64,000 bases of DNA from DATFCK01 sp963728975 (GTDB lineage Bacteria; Verrucomicrobiota; Verrucomicrobiia; Chthoniobacterales; UBA10450), in contig CAVSMF010000002.1 in assembly GCA_963728975.1 (NCBI GenBank), positions 62,001-126,000 on the forward strand, in the 5' to 3' direction. This document shows positions 42,811-50,127 of the stretch, piece by piece. Each line of letters opens with the position of its first letter. The stretch's first letter is position 1. The translations under genes were made by a program, and so were the position numbers. The notes below the pieces were generated by a model. It did not search any database and was not told the DNA's origin. It worked only from the letters and a program-made list of their open reading frames with translations.

Positions 42811-44156
42811 TCCTGATCTTTCGCGAGTCGAATTCCCGTAAATTGCCAGCGTTTCTCGGGCTGAAAGAAATTGCGGTAGGTCGGCCGGATGTGGTTGCGC
42901 GAAGTGGCGCAGGAACCGCCCCGCAGGACGTACTGATTGCACATGAACTTGCCATTGTACTCGCCGAGAGCGCCCGGCTCGGCCCGGTAGCCGGGATAGG
43001 GAGAATAACTGCTGCGAGTCCATTCCCAGACGTCGCCAAACATCTGCCCGGGCGATTGCCGGGATGGCGGCCGGGCGGCAGGCAGAGGATGGAATTGCTC
43101 GGTTTCGACGAAGTTCCCCTCAATTGCCTGGTCCCGGGCGGCGTATTCCCATTCAAATTCGGTGGGTAGACGAGCGCCCGCCCATTTCGCGTAAGCATCC
43201 GCTTCCAGGTAACTCAGGTGGGTGACCGGCTCGGACATTTCGACCGGTCGCAGGCCGGAGAGAGTAAAGTTCCACCAGGCGCCTTCGCGCTGGATCCAGT
43301 AGAGCGGCGCTTTCCAGCGCTGTTCGTTGGCCACCATCCAGCCTAACGAAAGCCAGAACTCCGACCGCTGGTAGCCGTTCTCTTCAATAAAGGCCAGATA
43401 TTCGGCGTTCGTGACCGGCCGGGAAGCGAGTGAAAAAGGCAGAACCAATGCCCGATGGCGCGGCCCTTCGTTATCGTAGGAGAAACCGTTTCCTTCGTGA
43501 CCGATCTGGACGACGGCTTCGTCGAACTCGATGAAAGTGGGGCATGTTTTCAACTTGCTTTCTTTTCCCCGGGGCAAGTTGAAAACTTGCCCTACTTTTT
43601 CTCGATAAACCGGATGAAGCGGGTTTTGGGCGAATACATGCTTGATGTCCGTGAGGAGCAGTTCCTGATGTTGCTGTTCGTGATGGATGCCCAGCACCAG
43701 GATCGGCTCGATCTCATCGAGCAGGTCCTCGTTCGCCTCCGAAATCAAATCGTCGATGTAAGAATCGATGGAAGCGCGATAACGATGCGATTCTTCAACA
43801 GTCGGGCGCGAGATCAATCCCCGCAGGTCGCGCCGGTGCATGTCTCCAGCCGCATTGTAGTAGGAATTGAACAGATAGGCGTATTGGGGAATCGCCGGCT
43901 GATACTGCCGCACCCAGCGCTTCAGGATGAATGTCTCGAAAAACCAGGTGGTGTGAGCCAGATGCCACTTGGTCGGACTAACATCGGGCATCGATTGCAC
44001 GACACAATCTTCCGGGGCCAGGCCGGCGGTAAGCCCCGTCGTGAAATCCCTGACCTGATGAAAACGGGATAAGAGTTCTGTCGCCCGGGAACTGCGTTGC
44101 GGGCTCTTCGTCGCAGTCAACGGTCGATTTATTGTCTCGGCCACGCCCTGGCTCAA
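42807..44156 (-). CDS. egtB: Ergothioneine biosynthesis sulfoxide synthase EgtB, with a repeat-derived insert
   Basis: A 449-residue EgtB, an iron enzyme that adds a cysteinyl or glutamylcysteinyl sulfoxide to hercynine. The N-terminal DinB-like domain holds the iron ligands in KWHLAHTTWFFETF and LGIHHEQQHQELL. The C-terminal FGE/sulfatase-modifying-like domain has NAEYLAFIEENGY, ARLPTEFEWEYAA, FGDVWEWTRSSY and VLRGGSCATS. Between the domains, about residues 188-208 (VGQVFNLPRGKESKLKTCPT) are encoded by a palindromic repeat element at 43537-43595 that keeps the frame. It overlaps egtD and the upstream acidic-protein gene by 4 bases each, so the three are one operon. egtA, egtC and egtE are absent. 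Confidence 0.93.
   Translation of the reverse strand: MSQGVAETINRPLTATKSPQRSSRATELLSRFHQVRDFTTGLTAGLAPEDCVVQSMPDVSPTKWHLAHTTWFFETFILKRWVRQYQPAIPQYAYLFNSYYNAAGDMHRRDLRGLISRPTVEESHRYRASIDSYIDDLISEANEDLLDEIEPILVLGIHHEQQHQELLLTDIKHVFAQNPLHPVYREKVGQVFNLPRGKESKLKTCPTFIEFDEAVVQIGHEGNGFSYDNEGPRHRALVLPFSLASRPVTNAEYLAFIEENGYQRSEFWLSLGWMVANEQRWKAPLYWIQREGAWWNFTLSGLRPVEMSEPVTHLSYLEADAYAKWAGARLPTEFEWEYAARDQAIEGNFVETEQFHPLPAARPPSRQSPGQMFGDVWEWTRSSYSPYPGYRAEPGALGEYNGKFMCNQYVLRGGSCATSRNHIRPTYRNFFQPEKRWQFTGIRLAKDQE
43537..43595. repeat. REPIN-like inverted repeat inside egtB
   Basis: Two 22-bp arms, 43537-43558 (starts GTGGGGCATGTTTTCAAC) and 43574-43595 (reverse complement starts GTAGGGCAAGTTTTCAAC), match at 20 of 22 positions. 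They are separated by 15 bases. The right arm also contains most of a 21-base palindrome of the type GGGCAAGTT.AACTTGCCC. The whole 59-bp element is translated. Confidence 0.8.
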
Positions 44157-44557
44157 CTGGTTCCGCCCTCCTGTTCAAGCTCCTCCCGCCGGGCCTCCAG
44201 CATCTGGTCGTGGGAGGCTTCTTCCACTCCATCGCTGACCAGCTGTTCCCCGACCGTCTCTTCATTTTCGTCTACCCCGGGCCGGGGCACACGATGACCG
44301 CGATCGTCTGGAGTCACTTCCCAATCCTCTCCCAATTTAGCCGCATTTTCGGTCTCCTCCGGCGGTTGCGATCCGGGATCCCCCAGCAACTCACGGCGGG
44401 CCTGGTTCCAGTCGCTATCGGTAAACTGGTTCGGATCGCGTTCGTCGATCATCGCAATCTCACGAGCGCGTTTTTCCACTTCCTCGAGCGAGGGCACTCC
44501 CAGCCCGCCGCCGTGCACCGTGATTTTGCCTGCCGGCGGTTGTGAAGGATCGCTCAT
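44153..44557 (-). CDS. Acidic protein of unknown function, first gene of the egt operon
   Basis: A 134-residue, strongly acidic, hydrophilic protein without membrane segments. A central helical stretch SLEEVEKRAREIAMIDERDP is followed by NQFTDSDWNQARRELLG; the C-terminal half is Glu/Asp-rich and probably disordered. The helical motif loosely recalls DUF2934-type sequences but I do not assign it. Its stop overlaps the egtB start (ATGA at 44153-44156), so it is translated with the ergothioneine genes. The ATG at 44557 follows an A-rich leader and lies 61 bp from a divergent hydrolase gene. Confidence 0.7.
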   Translation of the reverse strand: MSDPSQPPAGKITVHGGGLGVPSLEEVEKRAREIAMIDERDPNQFTDSDWNQARRELLGDPGSQPPEETENAAKLGEDWEVTPDDRGHRVPRPGVDENEETVGEQLVSDGVEEASHDQMLEARREELEQEGGTS

Positions 44558-44617
44558 AACTGGTAATAAAAAAGGAAGCTGCTGAAACCTCCGCAGCTAC
44601 ACTTTGGACTAGAGATT

Positions 44618-45544
44618 ATGGAGTTGCAACGCAAGGACAGACAATCTTTCTATTCGTCGCCGCCGGACCATTCGGTGGGTAAAAAAATTATTCGTCTCGG
44701 CAATGAATCGTCTGTTGCCCTGGCCGAGTACGGCGACCCGGAAGGGGTGCCGGTGATTTTTTGCCATGGCTGGCCCAGCTCGCGAACGATGGCCGAGCTA
44801 ACCGATCAAGCGGCGATGGAAGCCGGAGTCCGAATCATATCCCCGGATCGGCCCGGTATTCGCGACTCGTCGTTTCACCCGGGCCGCAGATTGCTCGATT
44901 GGCCTCCGTTGCTCGAACAGCTGGCCGATCGGCTGGGTCTCAATCGGTTCCATCTCCTGGCCATATCCGGAGGAGCGCCCTACGCGTATGCGTCGGCCTG
45001 GATGATGCCCCAACGGGTCCGCGCCATCGCGGTAGTGAGCGGCGCGCCGCCCATCGCCGAACTGGCCGATCACCGCGGATTGTGGAAGCTCTACCGCTGG
45101 ATGCTTTATTTTTATCGCAATTATCCACGGTTTTCTCGGGGCGCATTTCGTTTTGCCCGACCGCTTCTTTCGTTGCGGCCTCCCGGCCCCGGCAAGCGCC
45201 TTCTGTTGAAATTTTTGCAGCCGTGCGACGCCGATGTTCTGCGGGATGCGCGCGCGTTCGACGCCTGTTTTGAAAGTCAGCGCCAGGCCTGGCGGGCTTC
45301 GGCCATGGGCGTTTTGGCGGACGCCGAAATTTATGCACAACCATGGGGATTTCCGCTGGAAGCAATCGATGTCCCGGTGCGTTTGTGGCATGGAAAAAAA
45401 GACCGCAGTTTTTCCTTTCATCTGGCGGAAGAGATCGAAAGACGCCTGCCCCATTGCACGGCGCGTTATGTGGAAGGGGCCGGTCATTACTCGCTGCCGA
45501 TCCGGAACATGCCGGCGATTTTGGCCGATTTGATCAGTGCTTAA
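44618..45544 (+). CDS. Alpha/beta hydrolase
   Basis: A 308-residue alpha/beta hydrolase. The oxyanion segment PVIFCHGWPSS is near residue 48. The nucleophile elbow LLAISGGAPYAYA has Ser in the order G/A-x-S-x-G. The acid lies in LWHGKKDRSFSF near 260 and the histidine in VEGAGHYSLP near 288. A helical cap (about 165-235) includes a basic stretch. The substrate is unknown. It is transcribed away from the egt operon and is followed by the LOG gene after 171 bp on the same strand. Confidence 0.88.
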   Translation: MELQRKDRQSFYSSPPDHSVGKKIIRLGNESSVALAEYGDPEGVPVIFCHGWPSSRTMAELTDQAAMEAGVRIISPDRPGIRDSSFHPGRRLLDWPPLLEQLADRLGLNRFHLLAISGGAPYAYASAWMMPQRVRAIAVVSGAPPIAELADHRGLWKLYRWMLYFYRNYPRFSRGAFRFARPLLSLRPPGPGKRLLLKFLQPCDADVLRDARAFDACFESQRQAWRASAMGVLADAEIYAQPWGFPLEAIDVPVRLWHGKKDRSFSFHLAEEIERRLPHCTARYVEGAGHYSLPIRNMPAILADLISA

Positions 45545-45715
45545 ACGCTAGTGGGTTGAGCCGGCTATTGTCATATCGTTTCGCTTCATCCGACTCTATT
45601 GCCCTGGATCCGTCGCCCGATCGCTGGTCGGTTCCGCGGTTCCGCCGCACCGGGCCGTTTGGGATCGCCTGCAGTTTTTCAGTGCGCTCGGCACGGGTCG
45701 CGCTAAAAGTCTATT

Positions 45716-46816
45716 GTGGAAGATTTCACCGGGGGAGCGATTCAGAACCAGCCGGGGCGCCGGATCAGCACGCTCGGGGCCGAGTGGGACGCGCGGGTGC
45801 GCCAATTGGTAGCCGAGTGGGGCCCGAACAAGAATCCCGAGTTGATCGAGGAAATGATCATGACCGCTCTCAGAATGGCCCGGGACGAGATGGGGGTGGC
45901 GGATCTCAAGCTCATTAACCGTTCGCTCAAAGAGATGCGGTACGCCGCAAAAGTTTTCGCTCGTTATTCGGAATTCCGGAAGGTCGCGGTTTTTGGGTCG
46001 GCCCGGATTCCGCCGGAAGCGGTGGAATTCCAGGTAGCGGAGAGTTTTGCTCGCCGGATGGTGGAAGAAAACTACATGGTCATAACCGGTGGGGGGGAGG
46101 GGATCATGGGAGCGGCCCAGCGGGGGGCGGGCCGGGAAGACAGTTTCGGGCTGAACATCCGGCTTCCGTTTGAACAGCGCGCCAACACGATAATTGAAGG
46201 CGATTCCAAGCTGATCAACTTCAACTATTTCTTCACCCGGAAACTGAATTTCGTAAAAGAAACGCATGCCTTTGCCCTGTTCCCAGGCGGGTTTGGAACC
46301 ATGGATGAAGTGTTCGAACTCCTGACCCTGATGCAGACGGGAAAAGCGCGGGTCATGCCGGTGGTGCTGTTGGATCGGCCGGGCGGCAGTTATTGGGAAA
46401 CCTGGATGCGATTTTTGACCGACCATCTTTTGAAACTTGGGTTCATTTCGTCGGAAGATTTTCATCTGTTTAAAATCGCGCACAACGTCGACCAGGCGGT
46501 TGCGGAGATTTTGCAGTTTTACAAAATCTATAACTCGGTGCGCTGGGTCGGGGAGCAGCTTGTTATTCGTCTCTGTCAGTCGCTGACTGCCGAAGCGGTA
46601 GCTGAGCTTAACGAGAAATTTTCCGATCTCGTTCGCAAAGGCAAAATTGTTCAGGGAAGCGCGCTGCCCCAGGAAAAAAGCGAACCTGAGATCTGGAATT
46701 TGCCGCGGATCATTTTGACTCCGCATCGACGCGACTTTGGACGGTTCCGTCAGCTGATTGATGCGATCAACTGCTCGGCGGTGGGCGAAGTGCCGGCGGC
46801 AATCCCAGCGGGATGA
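45716..46816 (+). CDS. LOG family protein (TIGR00730-like)
   Basis: A 366-residue protein starting at GTG 45716. The Rossmann-type LOG core runs from about 88 to 270 with VAVFGSARIPPEA, the loop VITGGGEGIMGAA (GGGEG at 125-129) and the signature PGGFGTMDE (190-198). Long N- and C-terminal extensions (about 85 and 95 residues) make it larger than ordinary cytokinin-type LOG proteins (about 190 residues). LOG relatives hydrolyse nucleoside monophosphates to free base and ribose phosphate; activity here is inferred. It is convergent with the ACP gene, 45 bp away. Confidence 0.85.
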   Translation: MEDFTGGAIQNQPGRRISTLGAEWDARVRQLVAEWGPNKNPELIEEMIMTALRMARDEMGVADLKLINRSLKEMRYAAKVFARYSEFRKVAVFGSARIPPEAVEFQVAESFARRMVEENYMVITGGGEGIMGAAQRGAGREDSFGLNIRLPFEQRANTIIEGDSKLINFNYFFTRKLNFVKETHAFALFPGGFGTMDEVFELLTLMQTGKARVMPVVLLDRPGGSYWETWMRFLTDHLLKLGFISSEDFHLFKIAHNVDQAVAEILQFYKIYNSVRWVGEQLVIRLCQSLTAEAVAELNEKFSDLVRKGKIVQGSALPQEKSEPEIWNLPRIILTPHRRDFGRFRQLIDAINCSAVGEVPAAIPAG

Positions 46817-46861
46817 AGATCATGGACCGGGAGATCATCCCGGTTCGAGATTGGATCCTGG

Positions 46862-47155
46862 TTAGGCGGCTTCACTGCCGCCAGCCGCGGCCGCAGCCGC
46901 CTGCTTTTCGACGATGTAATCGTGAATCGTGTTGACGCTCTCCAGAGCTTTGGTGGCTACTTCGGAATTGGGCACGCTTACCCCGAAGGTTTTTTCCATG
47001 CTAACCGCGAGCTCCAGGGCATCGATTGAGTCGAGGCCGAGTCCATTGGGGCCGAACAGGGGCAGGTCGTCACCGATCTGATCGACGGTGGTCTGCAACA
47101 TCAGGTTCTTGACCAGCATCTCCTTGATCCGGGTGCGTAAGTTCGGGTCGGACAT
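46862..47155 (-). CDS. Acyl carrier protein
   Basis: A 97-residue carrier protein. The phosphopantetheine attachment serine is Ser43 in LGLDSIDALEL, within the usual three-helix ACP fold. It ends in an alanine-rich tail (AAAAAAGGSEAA), longer than E. coli AcpP (78 residues). No fatty-acid synthesis genes are adjacent, so it may be a specialised ACP rather than the main one. The ATG at 47155 was chosen to give MSDPNLRTRIKEML; an upstream in-frame ATG would add 11 residues. It lies downstream of tatA on the same strand. Confidence 0.9.
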   Translation of the reverse strand: MSDPNLRTRIKEMLVKNLMLQTTVDQIGDDLPLFGPNGLGLDSIDALELAVSMEKTFGVSVPNSEVATKALESVNTIHDYIVEKQAAAAAAGGSEAA

Positions 47156-47298
47156 TAGCGACGCCGAAGCTGCCTTATTACGCCGCAACCGTCAATGGTG
47201 GGATTGCGATCGACCGGGCGGCTTCGCGTTGGACTTGGCGTGCTCCGAAGCACTGGGGCGGGGAACCAATCGGACGAGACCCGCTCGTCCCTCCATTA

Positions 47299-47619
47299 TC
47301 AGACCTGGTCGCCTTTATCGCCGGGTGGGATCGTCCGGTTCGGATCCGGAGACGTCCCCGCGCCGGTTTGGTCCGTGGTCCGCGCAATTGTGGACTGCGG
47401 CGGTTGAGCCTCAGGTCTTGCCGCGGTCGGTTCGGTTTTGCCGGCTTTATTCAGCTCGTCGCTGAACTCGTCCTTGGCTTTCTGGAATTCCTTGACCGCC
47501 TGACCCATGCCTCGCGCCAGTTCCGGCAGCTTTTTTGCGCCGAACAGCACCAGAACGATCACCAAAATGATGATCAAATCCGGGCCCGCCAAATTGGTCA
47601 AACTGGCGAAAAGGATCAT
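47299..47619 (-). CDS. tatA: Twin-arginine translocase subunit TatA/TatE family
   Basis: A 106-residue protein with one N-terminal helix (LIIILVIVLVLFGAKKLPEL) and the Phe-Gly hinge before the amphipathic helix ARGMGQAVKEFQKAKDEF. A polar, Pro/Thr-rich tail follows. It forms the pore-like part of the Tat system that exports folded proteins. tatB and tatC are not adjacent. The start codon lies 249 bp downstream of glnA on the same strand. Confidence 0.93.
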   Translation of the reverse strand: MILFASLTNLAGPDLIIILVIVLVLFGAKKLPELARGMGQAVKEFQKAKDEFSDELNKAGKTEPTAARPEAQPPQSTIARTTDQTGAGTSPDPNRTIPPGDKGDQV

Positions 47620-47868
47620 AGGCTCGGTTAAGCATCAGACCATTTGGGGAAGTTGCAAGTTCAATTCAGGGCTCCCCCCAGCGCGGGTGATCTCCATGTC
47701 CGTCGCCATCAGCCCTGTTTTACGCGCGGGGCGGGGGATGGCGCTGCCGGCAATTCCGGCCGCGACCGCCGGCGCTTAGCTTTAATTCGCCAGATTCTTT
47801 TGGCTGGTCGAACAAAAGACGACCACGAAACCGGCCAGGCCCGCCGGCCACGGGACGAGCCGTCTTTC

Positions 47869-49290
47869 TCAGACGTCGTAGTACATCGTGAACTCGTAGG
47901 GATGCGGCCGAAGTCTCAACGCATCGTAATCCTTTTGTTTCATATCGATCCAATTAGCGATGAAGTCGGCGTTGAAAACGTCGCCCCGCAACAGAAAGGA
48001 ATGGTCGCCTTGCAGGGCCTCGATCGCTCCGCGCAGCGAATCGGGTACGCTGGCCACCTGGGCGAGCTCTTCCGGGGGAAGTTCGTAAAGATTCTTGTCC
48101 AGGGGGTCGCCCGGATCGATCCGATTTTGAATGCCGTCCAGACCGGCCAGCAAAAGCGCGGAAAACGCAATGTAAGGATTGGCCGAAGCGTCGGGAGTGC
48201 GAAATTCGATCCGTTTTGTTTTGGGATTGGCCGAATAAGTCGGGATCCGGATCGCGGCGGAACGGTTACGGGCGGAATAAGCGAGATTGACCGGCGCCTC
48301 GAATCCGGGGACGAGGCGCTTATAGCTATTGGTGGTGGGATTGGTGATGCAGGTCAGGGCCGAGGCATGTTTCAAGATTCCGCCAATAAAAAAGAGGGCC
48401 ATCTCGCTCAGCCCGGCGTATCCGTTGCCGGCGAAGAGAGGTTTATCGTCTTTCCAAAGCGACATGTGGGTATGCATGCCCGAACCGTTGTCGGCAAACA
48501 GCGGTTTGGGCATGAAGGTGACGGTTTTGTTGTGGCGCTTGGCGACATTGCGAACGATGTACTTGTAGTACTGCATGCTGTCGCCCATGCGTTTGAGGGG
48601 GGCGAATCGGATATCGATCTCGGCCTGTCCCGCGGTGGCCACTTCATGGTGTTGCCGTTCGATGGCGATGCCGGCTTTCTCCAGCTCGAGGCACATTTCG
48701 TTGCGGATATCCTGCAAACTGTCCAATGGCGACACCGGAAAGTAGCCTTCCTTGGCCCGAATTTTGTAGCCGAGGTTAGGGACTTCCTCGCGTCCGGAAT
48801 TCCAGTGTCCTTCGATGCTGTCGACGATGTGAAACGAGGCATTCGTGTTGTAAGCAAAACGCACATCATCAAAGATAAAAAACTCAGCTTCCGGCCCGAA
48901 GAAGGCGGCATCGGCGATGCCGGTGCTTTTGAGGTAAGCTTCGGCTTTTTCTGCGATTCCGCGGGGATCGCGGTCGTAAGGTTCGCGGGTGATGGGATCG
49001 ACGATTGTGCAAATGAGGCTGAGGGTGGGCTCGGCGTTGAACACATCGATCCAGGCGGAAGCGGGATCGGGGACAACCAGCATGTCGGAAGCGTTGATTA
49101 CCTTCCAACCGCGGATGCTGGAGCCGTCGAAGCCGAGGCCCTCGGTGAAAATCTCCTCGTTATATTCGGTTAGGGTAGTTGTGAAATGCTGCCAGCTGCC
49201 CGGCAGATCCGTAAACTTGAAGTCCACCAGTTTGACCCCGTGGTCCTTGATCATCTTGCTAACATCGGATGGAGTTTTTTCTTTAGGCAT
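47869..49290 (-). CDS. glnA: Glutamine synthetase type I
   Basis: A 473-residue GSI enzyme making glutamine from glutamate, ammonia and ATP. Active-site segments are FDGSSIRGW near 54, FFGPEAEFFIFDD near 131, NGSGMHTHMSLWK (268-280), and PTTNSYKRLVPGFEAPVNLA (318-337). The adenylylation site is kept: Tyr402 in KNLYELPPEE, so GlnE-type control is likely. The length fits the GSI-beta class. It lies 134 bp after glnB on the same strand; the two are probably cotranscribed. Confidence 0.97.
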   Translation of the reverse strand: MPKEKTPSDVSKMIKDHGVKLVDFKFTDLPGSWQHFTTTLTEYNEEIFTEGLGFDGSSIRGWKVINASDMLVVPDPASAWIDVFNAEPTLSLICTIVDPITREPYDRDPRGIAEKAEAYLKSTGIADAAFFGPEAEFFIFDDVRFAYNTNASFHIVDSIEGHWNSGREEVPNLGYKIRAKEGYFPVSPLDSLQDIRNEMCLELEKAGIAIERQHHEVATAGQAEIDIRFAPLKRMGDSMQYYKYIVRNVAKRHNKTVTFMPKPLFADNGSGMHTHMSLWKDDKPLFAGNGYAGLSEMALFFIGGILKHASALTCITNPTTNSYKRLVPGFEAPVNLAYSARNRSAAIRIPTYSANPKTKRIEFRTPDASANPYIAFSALLLAGLDGIQNRIDPGDPLDKNLYELPPEELAQVASVPDSLRGAIEALQGDHSFLLRGDVFNADFIANWIDMKQKDYDALRLRPHPYEFTMYYDV

Positions 49291-49424
49291 GGATGGAGTG
49301 AGGGATTGAGGGTTGCGCAGTTCTCAGGCTGGAAATGGAAAGGTTAAAATCATAAAATCATTTGGCCCCTGAATCCTTTTGACGGTGCGGCGATTCAGCG
49401 ATGGAGCGCTCCGCGCGCACGCGT

Positions 49425-49763
49425 CTACACCGCTTTTTCGCCGATTTCCTCTGTCCGAATCCGGACCGCGTGTTCCACCGGAATGACGAAAACCTTGCCG
49501 TCGCCGATTTTGCCGGTCTTGGCCGCCCGCACCACTTCGCTCACTGCCTTCTCCACCATATCGTCGGCAAGCACGACCTCGACTTTTACTTTCGGCAAAA
49601 AATCAACGGTGTATTCGCTGCCACGGTAGATCTCGGTGTGGCCTTTCTGACGTCCGAACCCCTTGACTTCGGTGACTGTCATCCCCTCGATCCCGAGTTC
49701 GGCCAACGCCTCCTTAACCTCCTCGAGTTTGAACGGTTTGATGATCGCTTCCAGCTTCTTCAT
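49425..49763 (-). CDS. glnB: Nitrogen regulatory protein P-II
   Basis: A 112-residue PII protein, a trimeric sensor of 2-oxoglutarate, ATP and ADP. It opens MKKLEAIIKPFKLEEVKEAL. The T-loop has the uridylylation Tyr51 in RGSEYTVDFLPK and the C-terminal signature GKIGDGKVFVIPVEHAVRIR is intact. The ATG at 49763 gives the family length; the frame is open 100 codons upstream but that is not PII sequence. It precedes glnA, a common arrangement in which PII controls glutamine synthetase modification. Confidence 0.96.
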   Translation of the reverse strand: MKKLEAIIKPFKLEEVKEALAELGIEGMTVTEVKGFGRQKGHTEIYRGSEYTVDFLPKVKVEVVLADDMVEKAVSEVVRAAKTGKIGDGKVFVIPVEHAVRIRTEEIGEKAV

Positions 49764-50127
49764 GTGTGGTAAAATCGCGAGTGCGGCGCGTTTTTCAATC
49801 GAAAGCTGCGCGCAGCCCGCGCTCTCATAGCAACGCCGGAGCCAACATGCAAGCACCCTTTTTCGGGCGTCCGTCCGGCCCCGAGGGACGAGCTGGTCGC
49901 CCCCCGGAATTATTCGCGAAGTGTTGTCACCCGGCCACACGAAGAAACCCGCTGCCGGAGGTGAATTGCCCCTCCCGATGGTTTTGTCCGATCCGGTGAT
50001 CGGCGGCGGATCCTCCGGACGCGGAGAATGCCATGGTGACGAAAGTAAATGTGTCGGTTCCAAAATTTTTTCGAATCGCGGTCCGTTCGTCTTGATGGAC
50101 TGGTTGACAAGTTTATAGTGCGGTTAC
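49764..50127. other. Divergent intergenic region between glnB and dnaE
   Basis: A 364-bp region that should hold the promoters of glnB-glnA (minus strand) and dnaE (plus strand). I see no gene, no sigma-54 type GG/GC element, and no DnaA-box cluster. The only fair promoter match is the dnaE candidate at 50092-50119. Confidence 0.5.
50092..50119 (+). promoter_or_regulatory. Candidate dnaE promoter, possibly giving a leaderless mRNA
   Basis: TTGATG (50092-50097), a 16-base spacer and TATAGT (50114-50119) lie so close to the dnaE ATG at 50128 that transcription would start at or within two bases of it. A TTGACA at 50104-50109 lacks a usable -10. Confidence 0.35.

Noticed and set aside
45121..45129. 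A DnaA-box-like TTATCCACG
   Set aside because: Single, with one mismatch, inside the alpha/beta hydrolase gene, and without neighbours; not an origin.
47644..49173. A 509-codon open frame opposite glnA
   Set aside because: It mirrors the glutamine synthetase gene, is low in family-like features and is explained by codon bias of glnA.
49764..49860. A sigma-54 promoter for glnB-glnA
   Set aside because: No GG and GC dinucleotides at -24/-12 spacing with the flanking consensus on the minus strand.
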